Assembly (NCBI RefSeq): GCF_900129885.1
Contig: NZ_FQXE01000007.1
Location: forward strand, 62,001-126,000
DNA length: 64,000 nt
From: Pollutimonas bauzanensis
GTDB lineage: Bacteria > Pseudomonadota > Gammaproteobacteria > Burkholderiales > Burkholderiaceae_B
Direction: 5' to 3'
In this document: piece by piece, positions 15,630 through 25,138 of the stretch
Layout of the letters: each line of letters begins with the position of its first letter
Numbering within the stretch: position 1 is the first letter of the stretch
The notes under the pieces: model-generated
Told to the model about the DNA's origin: nothing
The model's input: the letters and a program-made list of their open reading frames with translations, nothing else
Databases searched by the model: none
Program-made: the position numbers and the translations under genes

Positions 15630-16114
15630 TCGAAGATCTCCATCAAGGGGCGTTCATACCTGTGCTGAATGGTATGCCGCCATTGGCTTTCGTCCTTCAG
15701 GTCGAGGACATGCAAGGTCAGCAGGCCGTCATCTTCGGAGTAGTCGGACCAGACCGTGCCGGGGGTGTAGGTGATAATGCAGGCCAGCGCCGCCAGGCCG
15801 TGCGGGTCGCGCATGCGCAAGGCGATTTTCAGGAAGCCAGGGGTGACGTCGGCCTTGGCGCCCAGCCAGATGATGCGCGCCACGGCGATGTTGGAATGGG
15901 TGATGTCGACCGCGACATGCCAGATGAGCCTGGCCGCCAGCAGCGGTTTCTTGGGGTAGGCCTGCAAAGGCCGCAATGCCAGGGCGGCCCAGCCCAGCAG
16001 CAGGGCCAGTATGGCGCCCAGCGCCAGCTGGCCCGGCGAGAGGGTATTGTTGAGCAGCAGCCATAGCGCCAAGAGCAGCAGCGGCAGGATCAGCCTGTGC
16101 AGATAGCGTTTCAT
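15626..16114 (-). CDS. mrpE: Mrp/Pha cation/proton antiporter subunit E
   Basis: MnhE/PhaE family, 162 aa. Two or three N-terminal hydrophobic helices (LILPLLLLALWLLL, LALGAILALLLGWAAL) and the family block ITYTPGTVWSDYSEDDGLLTLH. The start at 16114 (MKRYLHRL) overlaps the mrpD stop by 4 bases; the long open frame upstream of it is antisense noise within mrpD. Confidence 0.92.
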   Translation of the reverse strand: MKRYLHRLILPLLLLALWLLLNNTLSPGQLALGAILALLLGWAALALRPLQAYPKKPLLAARLIWHVAVDITHSNIAVARIIWLGAKADVTPGFLKIALRMRDPHGLAALACIITYTPGTVWSDYSEDDGLLTLHVLDLKDESQWRHTIQHRYERPLMEIFE

Positions 16115-17745
16115 CGGTGGACTCCCGGCGCTACGCCCCGTACCGGGTTTTGCGTCAATACCGCGTTGATGTAGGTGGCCGGACGGTCCAGGTACTTGGC
16201 GGTTTCTTCCACAAAGCTCATCACCGGGCCGGCCCAGAACGCCAGCGCGACGCAGGCCAGCACCAGCGCGCCCACCGGGCCGGCCTCGCTGATGCGCAGG
16301 CGCGGCGTGACGGCGTCTTCCGTGCTCCAGAAAAGCCGTATGCCTGTGCGGCTCAGCGCGATGATGCCCGCCAGGCCCGACATCAGCACGCCTCCCACCA
16401 GCATCCAGGCGGCCGGGGAGGGGGCGGTAGCGGAGGTCTGCAGGGCCGCGGACAGCAGCGAGAACTTGGCAACGAAGCCCGACAGCGGCGGCAAGCCGGT
16501 CACCAGCAGGGCGCAGGCGATGAAGGCCATGCCGAGAAAGGCCATGGCCGCGGGGATGGCGACTCCCACGACATCGTCGGAGCGGTCGGCGGGCTCGGGA
16601 TCTTCCAGGTCGAAGGCTTCGAGGCTGACGGCCAGGAGGTCCGCGCCGAAGGCCTGCGTGCGTTCGACCATTTCCAGGAGCATGAAGAAGGCGCCCAGGG
16701 CCAGCACCGAGCTGATCAGGTAAAACAGCGCCGGACCGGTCAGGGTGACGCCCGGCATGCCCAGCGCGGCAAGCAGGGTGCCGGACGACATGATGATGCA
16801 ATAGCCCGCCTGCCGCTCGGCCTGCGGGGCGGCCAGCAGGCCGATGGCGCCGAAGACCAGGGTGGCCATGCCCAGCGGAAACATCCATTCCCCGCCGAAG
16901 GCGGCCGGCGCGCCGGTGGGCACCAATAAAGAGCCTATGCGCAGCAGCGCGTAGATGCCTACTTTGGTCATGATGGCGAAGATGCCGGCGACCGGCGCGC
17001 AGGCATTGGCGTAGGCGGCGGGCAGCCAGAAATTGAGCGGCCAGGCCGCGGCCTTGATCAGGAAGGCGATGCCCAGAATGGCCGCGCCGGCCTCGAACAG
17101 CCGGCGGTCCGGCCCCGCCAGTTCGCCGGCCCGCGCCGCCAGGTCGGCCATGTTCAAGGTGCCCGTCACGCCGTAGATGAGCGCCATGGCGATCAGCAGC
17201 AGGAAGGAGGCCAGCAGGTTCACGACGATGTAATGCAGGCCGGCCGCCACGCGGGCCTTGCCCGAGCCGTGCAGCATCAGTCCATATGAGGCAGCCAGCA
17301 GCACCTCGAAGAATACGAACAGATTGAACAGGTCGCCAGTGAGGAAGGCTCCGTTCAGGCCCATCAGCAGGAACTGGAACAATGGATGGAAATGCACGCC
17401 GGCCCGGTCCCAGCGCGCTGTGGCGTAGACCCACGTCGCGGCGCCCAGCACGGCGGTCAGCACCAGCATGATGGTGGACAGGCGGTCGACGACCGCCACG
17501 ATGCCGAAAGGCGCCGGCCAGTCGCCCAGCAGGTAGACGCCCACGCCATCGGGCCAGCCGCTGGGGATGAAGCCGGCCGTCAGGCAAAGCAGGGTAATGG
17601 CGACGTAAAGCTGGGCCGCGATGGAAGCAAAGCTCAGGACCAGCCGCAAGCGCCGCTGCGAATCGCGCAGCATGAGCATGGCCGCGCCGACCACCAGGGG
17701 GATGGCTACCGGAAGTATGGGTAAATGCTGGAACCAGCCGTTCAC
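16111..17745 (-). CDS. mrpD: Mrp/Pha cation/proton antiporter subunit D
   Basis: NuoN/MrpD-like proton-translocating subunit of 544 aa with about 14 membrane helices. The conserved lysines and glutamate typical of the NuoLMN/Mrp group lie in FFEVLLAASYGLML and IKAAAWPLNFWLPAAYANA. A GTG start at 17745 (VNGWFQHLPI) was chosen because it overlaps mrpC by 4 bases; translation further upstream runs through mrpC in another frame. Confidence 0.92.
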   Translation of the reverse strand: MNGWFQHLPILPVAIPLVVGAAMLMLRDSQRRLRLVLSFASIAAQLYVAITLLCLTAGFIPSGWPDGVGVYLLGDWPAPFGIVAVVDRLSTIMLVLTAVLGAATWVYATARWDRAGVHFHPLFQFLLMGLNGAFLTGDLFNLFVFFEVLLAASYGLMLHGSGKARVAAGLHYIVVNLLASFLLLIAMALIYGVTGTLNMADLAARAGELAGPDRRLFEAGAAILGIAFLIKAAAWPLNFWLPAAYANACAPVAGIFAIMTKVGIYALLRIGSLLVPTGAPAAFGGEWMFPLGMATLVFGAIGLLAAPQAERQAGYCIIMSSGTLLAALGMPGVTLTGPALFYLISSVLALGAFFMLLEMVERTQAFGADLLAVSLEAFDLEDPEPADRSDDVVGVAIPAAMAFLGMAFIACALLVTGLPPLSGFVAKFSLLSAALQTSATAPSPAAWMLVGGVLMSGLAGIIALSRTGIRLFWSTEDAVTPRLRISEAGPVGALVLACVALAFWAGPVMSFVEETAKYLDRPATYINAVLTQNPVRGVAPGVHR

Positions 17746-18086
17746 TGTCTGGTCTCCCTGCCGTCTACGTGATCGGTGTCCGACAGCCCGCGCGAGGCCA
17801 GCAGGACCACCAGGAACAGGGCGGTGGTGGCAAAGCCTATGACTATGGCCGTCAGCACCAGCGCCTGCGGCAGGGGATCGGCGTAGTGGCTCGCGTCGGC
17901 TCCCCATTCAGGGTTGATGACGGGCGGCGCGCCCAGGCTGATGCGGCCCATGCCGAATATGAACAGGTTCACGGCATAGGAAATCAGCGACAGGCCCATG
18001 ATGACCTGGAAGGTCCGCGGGCGCAGAAGCAGCCAGATGCCGGATCCGGCGAGCACGCCTATGGCGATGGCGAGGACGATTTCCAT
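17742..18086 (-). CDS. mrpC: Mrp/Pha cation/proton antiporter subunit C
   Basis: NuoK-like subunit, 114 aa, three helices. The helix II region MGLSLISYAVNLFIFGMG and the loop PLPQALVLTAIVIGFATTA match MnhC/PhaC. The ATG at 18086 shares one base with the TGA of mrpAB. Confidence 0.93.
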   Translation of the reverse strand: MEIVLAIAIGVLAGSGIWLLLRPRTFQVIMGLSLISYAVNLFIFGMGRISLGAPPVINPEWGADASHYADPLPQALVLTAIVIGFATTALFLVVLLASRGLSDTDHVDGRETRQ

Positions 18087-21016
18087 CAAGGGCTTCCTTC
18101 TTCTTCGGGTGGGGGCGCGGCGACGGCCGGCGCGGGCTTGCGGTAAAGCCGCAGCGATTGGTGGGCGAGGGCGACGAGCATCAGCACGGTGGCGCCGATG
18201 ACCAGCATATACACCCCTATGTCGAATAACAGCACGGTGGACAGGTGCACGTGGCCCACGACCGGCAGCATGAGATCCCAGCTCATGGCCGCGAGAAACG
18301 GCTTGGAGGCCCACCATACCGACATCGCGGCCGCGCCCGCCAGCAGCAGGCCCAGCGCTATCCAGTTCTGCGGATGCAGGCGCTGGCGCGCTTCGACCCA
18401 GATCACGCCGCCCACCATGTATTGCAGAATGATGGCCGTGGCCATGATCAGTCCCCCCACGAAGCCGCCGCCCGGCAGGTTGTGCCCCCTTATGAGGAAG
18501 TACAGGGACACCAGGGCGGCCATGGGCAGCAGCAAGCGCACCAGCACGGCGGGTATCTTCATGACGCCGTCGGGGATGGGCGCCTTGGGGTCGGGCTCGG
18601 CAAAGCGGTCCAGCAGTTTGCCCTTGGTGGGCAGAACCTGGCGGGCGGCCGGCAGCGCCAGGCTTTCGGGCGGCGGCCGAAAGCGCCGCAGCAGCGCATA
18701 GACGGTCAGGGAGACGATGCCCAGCACGGTGATTTCGCCGAAGGTATCAAAGCCGCGGAAATCCACCAGTATGACATTGACGACATTGGCGCCGCCTCCC
18801 AGGGGCAGGGACTGCTGCACGAAGAATGATGAAATCCCCTTGGGATGCGGGCGCGTCAGGACGGCATAGGCAATGGCCGAGAGCCCGGCGCCGCTTATCA
18901 CGGCAATGATCAGGTCGCGGAAACGGCGCACAAAGGCCCGCAGGGCATTCTGCATGGGCTGTTCGTCGTCGGCCTCGACCCGCGGCGGCAGCCAGCGCAG
19001 CCCCAGCAGAATCAGCACCATGGTGACCACTTCGACGGCCAGCTGGGTGAGCGCCAGGTCGGGCGCCGACAGCCAGGCAAAGGTCAGGGCGGTGACCAGG
19101 CCGGCGCCGCCGGCCATCAGCAGGGAGGCCGCGCGATGGTACTTGGCCTGCGTGGCCGCGCCAATGGCACAGGCGCCGCCGGCCAGCCACATCAGCACGA
19201 AGAAGGGGTTGACCGGCGTCGACAGCTCGGGCTGCAGCCAGGCGCCGCGCAGCAGCGGCAGCATGGCGACGAAGAAAGTGGCCAGGACGATCAGCATCAA
19301 CTGCGGCTGCAGGCGCGGCGAGCGGGTCCAGTCCAGCAGAAACGACGCCAAGGTGTCCAGGCCTTCGAGCAGGGATTCGAATGTGCGGCGGCCATCGAAT
19401 CGGTAGATCAGCGGCGCCTTGCCCGGCCGCGTGCGGTGGCGGTGGCGCAGCAGCCACAGCAGGCCGATGCCGCCGGCCATGGCCAGGAAGCTCATGGCCA
19501 GCGGCAGATTGAAGCCGTGCCAGACGCGCAGATCGTATTGCGGGGTGTCGGCGCCCAGGATGGCGATGGTGGCGTTATGCAGGAAGGGGCCCAGCGTGAA
19601 GCTTGGAATGATGCCCACCACCAGGCAGGTCAGGACCAGGATGGCGCTGGGGATCAGCATGCGCAGCGGCGGCTCGTGGGGCGCGCGGGGCAGGTCGCGT
19701 GGCGCCGGACCGAAAAACACCTGGGTGATGAAGCGCAGGGAATACGCCACGCTGAAGGCGCTGGCGATGACGGCGGCTATCGGCAGGCCGTAGCGGGTTT
19801 CCCAGTTGCCGCTGACGAACACGGTTTCGGCGAAGAACATCTCTTTTGAAATGAAGCCATTGAGCAGCGGCACGCCCGCCATGGAAGCGGCCGCCACCAC
19901 GGCCAGTGTGGCGGTGATGGGCATGCTTCGATACAAGCCCGACAGCCGGGTCAGATCGCGGGTGCCGGTTTCGTGGTCCACGATGCCGGCCGCCATGAAC
20001 AAGGAGGCCTTGAAAGTGGCGTGGTTGATCATGTGGAAAACGGCGGCGACCAGCGCCAGTTCGCTGTTCATGCCCAGCAGCAGCGTGATCAGGCCCAGGT
20101 GGCTGATGGTGGAGTAGGCCAGCACCCCTTTCATATCGAGCTGGAACGTGGCGGCGTAGGCGCCCAGCACCAGCGAACAGAGCCCGGCGCCGCCGATGAT
20201 CCAGGTCCATTCGGGCGTTCCGGCCATGACCGGCCAGAAGCGCGCCAGCAAAAAGACGCCGGCCTTGACCATGGTGGCGGAATGCAGGTAAGCCGACACC
20301 GGCGTGGGCGCCGCCATGGCATTGGGCAGCCATACATGGAAGGGAAACTGCGCGCTTTTGGTCAGGGCCCCCAAGGCCACCAGCACCAGCATGGTGGTGT
20401 ACCAGGGGTGCGTGCGTATCAGGTCTCCCGATGCCAGGACGACGTCGAGGTCATAGCTGCCCACCACATGGCCCAGCATCAGCATGCCCGCCAGCAGGCA
20501 GAGGCCGCCGGCCCCCGTGATGGTGAGCGACATGCGCGCGCCGCGGCGCGCATCCAGCCGGTGGTGCCAGTAGGCGATGAGCATGAACGAGGAGAGGCTG
20601 GTCAGTTCCCAGAAGACGACCAGCTGGATCAGGTTGCCGGACAGCACCACGCCCAGCATGGATCCCATGAAGGCCTGGAAAAAGGCGAAAAAGCGTGGCA
20701 CCGGATCCTGGGGCGACAGATAATAGCGGGCGTAGAGGACTATCAGCGCGCCCATGGTGGTGATGATCATGGCGAACAGCCATGAATAGCCGTCCATGCG
20801 CAGGGTGAAATCCACCCCCAGGCTGGGTACCCAGGGCACGACGGTCTTGACGACATGGCCGTCGATGACGTTGCCGAACTGGGAAAAAACCAGGACGGCG
20901 CAGGCTATGGCCACGAAACCCGCCAGCCACGCCTCGAGCTTGCGAGCATTTGAAGGCAGCAGCGCAGCGATAATGCTGCCTGCGAAGGGCAGGGCAAGGA
21001 TGAATACTAAAGGCAT
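18086..21016 (-). CDS. mrpA: Mrp/Pha antiporter subunit A-B fusion (PhaAB type)
   Basis: 976 aa, the largest subunit. Residues 1 to about 800 are MrpA: a NuoL-like core (ITTMGALIVLYARYYLS, FWELTSLSSFMLIAYW, TKSAQFPFHVWLPNAMAAPT, HATFKASLFMAAG), then a MbhD/E-like part (SAPDLALTQLAVEVVTM, FRGFDTFGEITVLGI). Residues about 830-976 are MrpB (LPGGGFVGGLIMATAIILQYM). Separate mrpA and mrpB genes occur in Bacillus (group 1); the fusion is the rhizobial PhaAB (group 2) arrangement. First gene of mrpAB-C-D-E-F-G. The system exports Na+ and/or K+ in exchange for H+, supporting pH and salt tolerance; the ion is not predictable from sequence. Confidence 0.94.
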   Translation of the reverse strand: MPLVFILALPFAGSIIAALLPSNARKLEAWLAGFVAIACAVLVFSQFGNVIDGHVVKTVVPWVPSLGVDFTLRMDGYSWLFAMIITTMGALIVLYARYYLSPQDPVPRFFAFFQAFMGSMLGVVLSGNLIQLVVFWELTSLSSFMLIAYWHHRLDARRGARMSLTITGAGGLCLLAGMLMLGHVVGSYDLDVVLASGDLIRTHPWYTTMLVLVALGALTKSAQFPFHVWLPNAMAAPTPVSAYLHSATMVKAGVFLLARFWPVMAGTPEWTWIIGGAGLCSLVLGAYAATFQLDMKGVLAYSTISHLGLITLLLGMNSELALVAAVFHMINHATFKASLFMAAGIVDHETGTRDLTRLSGLYRSMPITATLAVVAAASMAGVPLLNGFISKEMFFAETVFVSGNWETRYGLPIAAVIASAFSVAYSLRFITQVFFGPAPRDLPRAPHEPPLRMLIPSAILVLTCLVVGIIPSFTLGPFLHNATIAILGADTPQYDLRVWHGFNLPLAMSFLAMAGGIGLLWLLRHRHRTRPGKAPLIYRFDGRRTFESLLEGLDTLASFLLDWTRSPRLQPQLMLIVLATFFVAMLPLLRGAWLQPELSTPVNPFFVLMWLAGGACAIGAATQAKYHRAASLLMAGGAGLVTALTFAWLSAPDLALTQLAVEVVTMVLILLGLRWLPPRVEADDEQPMQNALRAFVRRFRDLIIAVISGAGLSAIAYAVLTRPHPKGISSFFVQQSLPLGGGANVVNVILVDFRGFDTFGEITVLGIVSLTVYALLRRFRPPPESLALPAARQVLPTKGKLLDRFAEPDPKAPIPDGVMKIPAVLVRLLLPMAALVSLYFLIRGHNLPGGGFVGGLIMATAIILQYMVGGVIWVEARQRLHPQNWIALGLLLAGAAAMSVWWASKPFLAAMSWDLMLPVVGHVHLSTVLLFDIGVYMLVIGATVLMLVALAHQSLRLYRKPAPAVAAPPPEEEGSP

Positions 21017-21140
21017 CAGGGGGCTGGGAGTATGGTATGAATGAATCTAACCCTAATAATACGATATGTTGCTTTCAGCTTTGCGAAAGCTAGGCTTTTT
21101 TGCGCTTTGATCGCGGATTATTTTTAGTTTGCTTCTTTAC

Positions 21141-21154
21141 TTGACCTAGGTCAA
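21141..21154 (+). promoter_or_regulatory. FNR/Anr box of the hemN promoter
   Basis: TTGAC-CTAG-GTCAA, a perfect inverted repeat matching the FNR-type consensus TTGAT-N4-ATCAA at 8 of 10 fixed bases. A -10-like GACAAT at 21177-21182 puts the start point near 21189, so the box centre (21147.5) lies at -41.5, the class II activation position. Strong support for anaerobic activation of hemN. Confidence 0.8.
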
Positions 21155-21264
21155 AAAAATTTTCCGCCTCAAAGCAGACAATGTCACATTGAAGCAGACC
21201 GCGTTCCGGGCGGCGCGCACGGCGCGGCGCAAGGGATCGGGCCTGCCATAATCGGAGCAAGGCC

Positions 21265-22695
21265 ATGAGTGCCGTTAATGTCAGCAATATGCAGGAAGCA
21301 CAGAATACCGTCATCTTTCCCGAAATCGAAATTTCAGAGGCGCTGATACGCCGTTTCGATAGTTCCGGGCCGCGCTACACCTCATATCCCACGGCCGACC
21401 GCTTCAGGTCGGGTTTCAACGAACCATCGTATAAAAATTATCTGGCCCAGCGCGCCACGGCCGCCAGCAACCCGCCGCTGTCGGTGTATGTGCATTTGCC
21501 CTTCTGTGAGTCGCTTTGCTATTTTTGCGGCTGTAACAAGATCATCACCCAGGACCATGGCCGCTCGGCCGAATACCTGCGCTACCTGGACAAGGAAATG
21601 GCGCTGGTGGCCGGCCATCTCGGGCCCGATCGTCAAACCGCGCAGCTGCATCTGGGCGGAGGCACGCCCACTTTCCTGAGCGCGGCGGAACTGACCCATC
21701 TGATGGATTCCCTGCGCGGCCATTTCGATTTTGCGCCCGATGCCGAGCTTGGGGTCGAAATCGATCCGCGCACGGTAAGCGACGCGACCCTGGCCATGCT
21801 GGCCGGCCTGGGCTTCAACCGCACGAGCTTCGGCGTGCAGGATTTCGACCCGCAAGTCCAGGCCGCCGTCAACCGCATACAGCCCCTGGAAATGGTGGAA
21901 AAGGCGCTGCTCGCCAGCCGCAGCGCCGGCTTTCAGTCGGTAAACGTGGATCTCATCTATGGCTTGCCCAAACAGACCCTGGCCAGCTTCGACCGCACGC
22001 TCGACGAGGTCATACGCCTTGCGCCCGACCGCATCGCCCTGTACAACTATGCGCATCTGCCCAGCCGCTTCAAGGCCCAGCGCCTGATCGTGGCCAGCGA
22101 TCTGCCGTCGGCCGAGAGGCGCTTGCAGATTTTCCTGATGTCGACGCGGCGCCTGCTCGAAGGCGGCTACGTCTATATCGGCCTGGACCACTTTGCCAAG
22201 CCGGACGACGAATTGAACAAGGCGCGCCTGGACCGCAGCCTGCACCGCAACTTCCAGGGCTACACGACCCGGGCCGAATGCGACCTGATCGGCCTGGGGG
22301 TGTCGGCCATAGGCAAGGTCGGGCGCTCGTACAGCCAGTCCGTGCGCACCCTGAATGCCTATTACCAGTATCTGGACCAAGGCCGGCTGCCGATCGAAAA
22401 GGGCTTCGACCTCAGCCCCGACGACGTCCTGCGCCGCGAGGTGATCATGGCCCTGATGTGCAGCATGCCCCTGGATTTCGCCGCGATCAACCAAACGCAC
22501 GGCATCGATTTCGTCAGTTATTTCGCGCCGGAATTGGCGCGCCTCGATCAATACGAAGAGGCCGGCCTGATGCGGACCACCGGACAAGGCATTACCATCA
22601 CGCCCAAAGGGCGCCTGTTTGTGCGGGCCATAGGCATGGTGTTCGATAAATACATGGGGCAGCCTACGGTATCGACCTATTCCAAGCTGATCTAG
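21265..22695 (+). CDS. hemN: Oxygen-independent coproporphyrinogen III dehydrogenase HemN
   Basis: Radical-SAM enzyme, 476 aa, that decarboxylates two propionates of coproporphyrinogen III to make protoporphyrinogen IX without O2. The cluster cysteines are in PFCESLCYFCGCNK (C81, C85, C88, plus C90), same spacing as E. coli HemN. SAM-binding GGGTP and the N-terminal PRYTSYPTADRF signature mark true HemN, not the HemW look-alike; the C-terminal domain (GVSAIGKVGRSYSQS ... GRLFVRAIGMVFDKY) is complete. SD GGAG precedes the ATG. Controlled by the FNR box upstream and followed, after a convergent gene, by an Fnr-family regulator gene. Confidence 0.96.
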   Translation: MSAVNVSNMQEAQNTVIFPEIEISEALIRRFDSSGPRYTSYPTADRFRSGFNEPSYKNYLAQRATAASNPPLSVYVHLPFCESLCYFCGCNKIITQDHGRSAEYLRYLDKEMALVAGHLGPDRQTAQLHLGGGTPTFLSAAELTHLMDSLRGHFDFAPDAELGVEIDPRTVSDATLAMLAGLGFNRTSFGVQDFDPQVQAAVNRIQPLEMVEKALLASRSAGFQSVNVDLIYGLPKQTLASFDRTLDEVIRLAPDRIALYNYAHLPSRFKAQRLIVASDLPSAERRLQIFLMSTRRLLEGGYVYIGLDHFAKPDDELNKARLDRSLHRNFQGYTTRAECDLIGLGVSAIGKVGRSYSQSVRTLNAYYQYLDQGRLPIEKGFDLSPDDVLRREVIMALMCSMPLDFAAINQTHGIDFVSYFAPELARLDQYEEAGLMRTTGQGITITPKGRLFVRAIGMVFDKYMGQPTVSTYSKLI

Positions 22696-22705
22696 CCGCG
22701 TTTTT

Positions 22706-23095
22706 TCATTCGGGGGCGCGGGGCTGTGGCGGCGCCGCCGGCGGGGTCCTGGCCCTGAGCAGGTAAGCCGACACCGCCACGCCGGGAATCAGCAGGCAGA
22801 CGCGTAGCCAGGCGATGTGGATGAACCAGGCTGAAAATGCCAGCGACGACCACAGGAAAATCAAGGCCATGATCTTCGCACGCAGCGTAATGCCGCGGCC
22901 GCTGTGTATATTGGCAAGATAGGGGCCGAATACCTTGTTGTCCATCAGCCAGCCATGCAGGCGGTCGGAGCCGCGCAGGTAGCATGCCGAGGCGAGCAGC
23001 AGGAAAGGCGTGGTGGGAAGCAGGGGCAGGAATATGCCGAGAACGGCAAGAACCAGCGCCAGCGTTCCCGCAATGTTGAACAGGGTTTTGATCAC
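22706..23095 (-). CDS. DUF454 (YbaN-type) inner-membrane protein
   Basis: 129 aa with three to four membrane helices. The N-terminal signature GIFLPLLPTTPFLLLASACYLRGS and the FGPYLANIHSGRGI loop are typical of YbaN/DUF454. Function is unknown for the family; it often sits near respiratory genes. Convergent with hemN (10-bp gap). A proline-rich C-terminal tail is not conserved. Confidence 0.87.
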   Translation of the reverse strand: MIKTLFNIAGTLALVLAVLGIFLPLLPTTPFLLLASACYLRGSDRLHGWLMDNKVFGPYLANIHSGRGITLRAKIMALIFLWSSLAFSAWFIHIAWLRVCLLIPGVAVSAYLLRARTPPAAPPQPRAPE

Positions 23096-23167
23096 TACGG
23101 TAATTCCGCTACAGGTTTTGTGGCGTGACGCGGTGTAAATACAGCATCGTTACGGGATTCTAGCAAT

Positions 23168-23848
23168 ATGACGACAAACAAGCTGCGGATTCAGGATTTT
23201 CTGTCCAGGGTGCCGTTGTTCAATGAACTGGGAGCCGACGAGCTCGACAATATTGCGGCGGGCACGACGGAAGTGCAGGTCGCCCGGGGAGACATGGTGT
23301 TTCATCGCGGCGAACCTTGCCTGGGCTTCCATACGGTGGTCTATGGCCAAGTGAAACTCATGTTCGTATCGCCCATGGGCGGCGAAAAAGTCGTGCGGCT
23401 CATCGGCCCCGGCGGCGGCTTCGGCGAGGCGCTGATGTTCATGGACAAAGCCTATATCCTCTCGGCGCAGGCGCTGGCCGATACCTTGCTGCTGCACGTC
23501 GACAAGGCGGTGCTGTTTCGCGAGCTGGACCGCTGCCCCGGCCTGGCCAGGAAAATGCTGGCCGGCCTGAGCCAGCGCCTGCATGCCCTGGTCAATGACG
23601 TCGAAGCTTATTCGCTGCGCTCGGGCACCCAGCGGGTCATAGGCTATCTGCTGCAGGGGGAAGACCTCGAAGACGGCCGGCAGTTCAGGCTTGAAACCAG
23701 CAAGACCGTCATTGCCTCGCGCCTGAACCTGACGCCGGAGCATTTCTCGCGGATTTTGCACGACCTGAGCGCCAACGGCCTCATCAGGGTCAAGGGCCGT
23801 GAAATAACCATCCTGGATCTCAATAAGCTAAGAGCGTACCAGGGCTAG
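23168..23848 (+). CDS. Crp/Fnr-family regulator, Dnr-like
   Basis: 226 aa: a cyclic-nucleotide-binding-like sensor domain (about 15-135), dimerisation helix, and Crp-type HTH (SRLNLTPEHFSRILHDLSANGLI). It lacks the N-terminal Cys cluster that holds the 4Fe-4S in FNR/Anr; only C51 and one Cys near 122 are present, and cAMP-contact residues are not obvious. This fits the Dnr/NnrR-like, NO-responsive side of the family, though a CooA-, ArcR- or other type cannot be excluded. Neighbours (hemN, DUF2249, NnrS-like) support a role in low-oxygen or nitrosative response. Its 3' end overlaps the convergent gene by 21 bp. No FNR box was seen in its own promoter. Confidence 0.85.
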   Translation: MTTNKLRIQDFLSRVPLFNELGADELDNIAAGTTEVQVARGDMVFHRGEPCLGFHTVVYGQVKLMFVSPMGGEKVVRLIGPGGGFGEALMFMDKAYILSAQALADTLLLHVDKAVLFRELDRCPGLARKMLAGLSQRLHALVNDVEAYSLRSGTQRVIGYLLQGEDLEDGRQFRLETSKTVIASRLNLTPEHFSRILHDLSANGLIRVKGREITILDLNKLRAYQG

Positions 23849-25138
23849 GGCAATCTCCTTCCTGACGCGCAGGTACAGGCGTATGGCGCCCGCCATATTC
23901 CATCCCAGCCAGGCGGCCGAAAAGGCGAAGGCCGCCGCCGCCGCGTGGGTGAACGGCCCCGGCCACAGGCTGGCCGCCGCAAGCAGCAGCAGGGCCGCCA
24001 AATGCGCCCGGAACTGCCTTGCCGCAATATGATCGGGAATGATGTCCTTGACCTTGGGGACGATGCGCAGGGCGATCGCCAGGTCTTTCTGCGTGTGGTA
24101 CCACAGCAGGAAAGGGATGATCTTGTACAGCATGCCGTTGACGGCCGACCAGGCGAAACCGGCGATGAACAGCGCGCCCAGCGTCACCGAATAGTCCGAG
24201 CCCGTGGCGATTTGCGCCAGCCATACCGGGGCGCAGCCTGCCAGGCTGGCCATGGCGGTGCGCCAGAACAGCGTGGTGGCGTCGGCTTTGGGCCGCTTGC
24301 GCGTCCACAACAGGTAAAAGGTGACGCTGGCGAATGCCGCGTAGGCCGCGAGGATCAGCGCCGCCGCGGCGCGGCCGGGCGCAAGGCCGCCACCGGGCCG
24401 CGGCAGCGCGGCAGCGGTCCAGACCGCCAGCAGGATGAATACCAGCGGCGCCAGCCAGCGCGTCGCCAGGCGCGGGTATAGCTCGGTGACCTGGAATATC
24501 GGGATGACCTGATACGCCATGCCCACGACCAGCAGCCCCACCCAGCCCAGCAGCCCCCAGGCCGCGTGCATATCGGTCAGCAATGCCATGGGCAGGGGCA
24601 GCGGCCACGCGAATCCGGCGGCCAGCAGCCCGCCCAGCGCGACCGTGGCGAACAATGCCGCAAGCGCCAGCCGGACGGCCGACAGGACTTCCGCCGCCTC
24701 TTTTGCCGCCGCGCGCCGATAGCGCCAGAATCCGCCCAGACAGGCGGCCAGCAGCCAGGCAAAGGCCGCCGCCAGCGCGCATAGCGCGAGCGCGAACAGC
24801 AGCGGGCGCGCCAGCAGGAAGCCGCCCGCCAGGGCCAGCGTGCCCAGGGTCAGCAAGGCATGCACCAGCGCGGATGTCAGGCGCGGGGCCAGCACGCTCA
24901 CCCCGGTCGCGACCGGCAATATCTGCATCAGCGCGCCCGCCATGGCGCTTGCCAGCACGCCCAGTGTCAGCAAGTGGGTCAGGGCCAGGGTGTACGGGGT
25001 CCATCGCGACGCCATGGCCTGCGGGCCGGCCCATAACAGCAGCGCGCCGGCCAGCGCGGCGAAAACCGGGACATTGATGAAAAAGCGCAGCGGCACGGCG
25101 AGCGGCGGCGAGTTGCCGAAAGACAGGGCGCGCCGCAT
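23828..25138 (-). CDS. NnrS-like / heme-copper-oxidase-I-like membrane protein
   Basis: 436 aa with about 12 predicted membrane helices. Helix-borne histidines are seen in LALTHLLTLG (H55), SALVHALLTLG, LLTDMHAAWGLLG and PFLLWYHTQKD, a pattern like heme-binding polytopic proteins such as NnrS and cytochrome oxidase subunit I. No confident named family from sequence alone. It starts with an ATG sharing its A with the TGA of the upstream DUF2249 gene, so the two are translationally coupled. Context (hemN, Fnr-like regulator, FNR box in the shared promoter) suggests a function in anaerobic or NO-related respiration. Function inferred, not shown. Confidence 0.7.
   Translation of the reverse strand: MRRALSFGNSPPLAVPLRFFINVPVFAALAGALLLWAGPQAMASRWTPYTLALTHLLTLGVLASAMAGALMQILPVATGVSVLAPRLTSALVHALLTLGTLALAGGFLLARPLLFALALCALAAAFAWLLAACLGGFWRYRRAAAKEAAEVLSAVRLALAALFATVALGGLLAAGFAWPLPLPMALLTDMHAAWGLLGWVGLLVVGMAYQVIPIFQVTELYPRLATRWLAPLVFILLAVWTAAALPRPGGGLAPGRAAAALILAAYAAFASVTFYLLWTRKRPKADATTLFWRTAMASLAGCAPVWLAQIATGSDYSVTLGALFIAGFAWSAVNGMLYKIIPFLLWYHTQKDLAIALRIVPKVKDIIPDHIAARQFRAHLAALLLLAAASLWPGPFTHAAAAAFAFSAAWLGWNMAGAIRLYLRVRKEIALALVRS

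Noticed and set aside
16117-16929. 270-codon plus-strand ORF within mrpD
   Set aside because: Low-complexity Gly/His/Gln composition, antisense to a conserved Mrp subunit.
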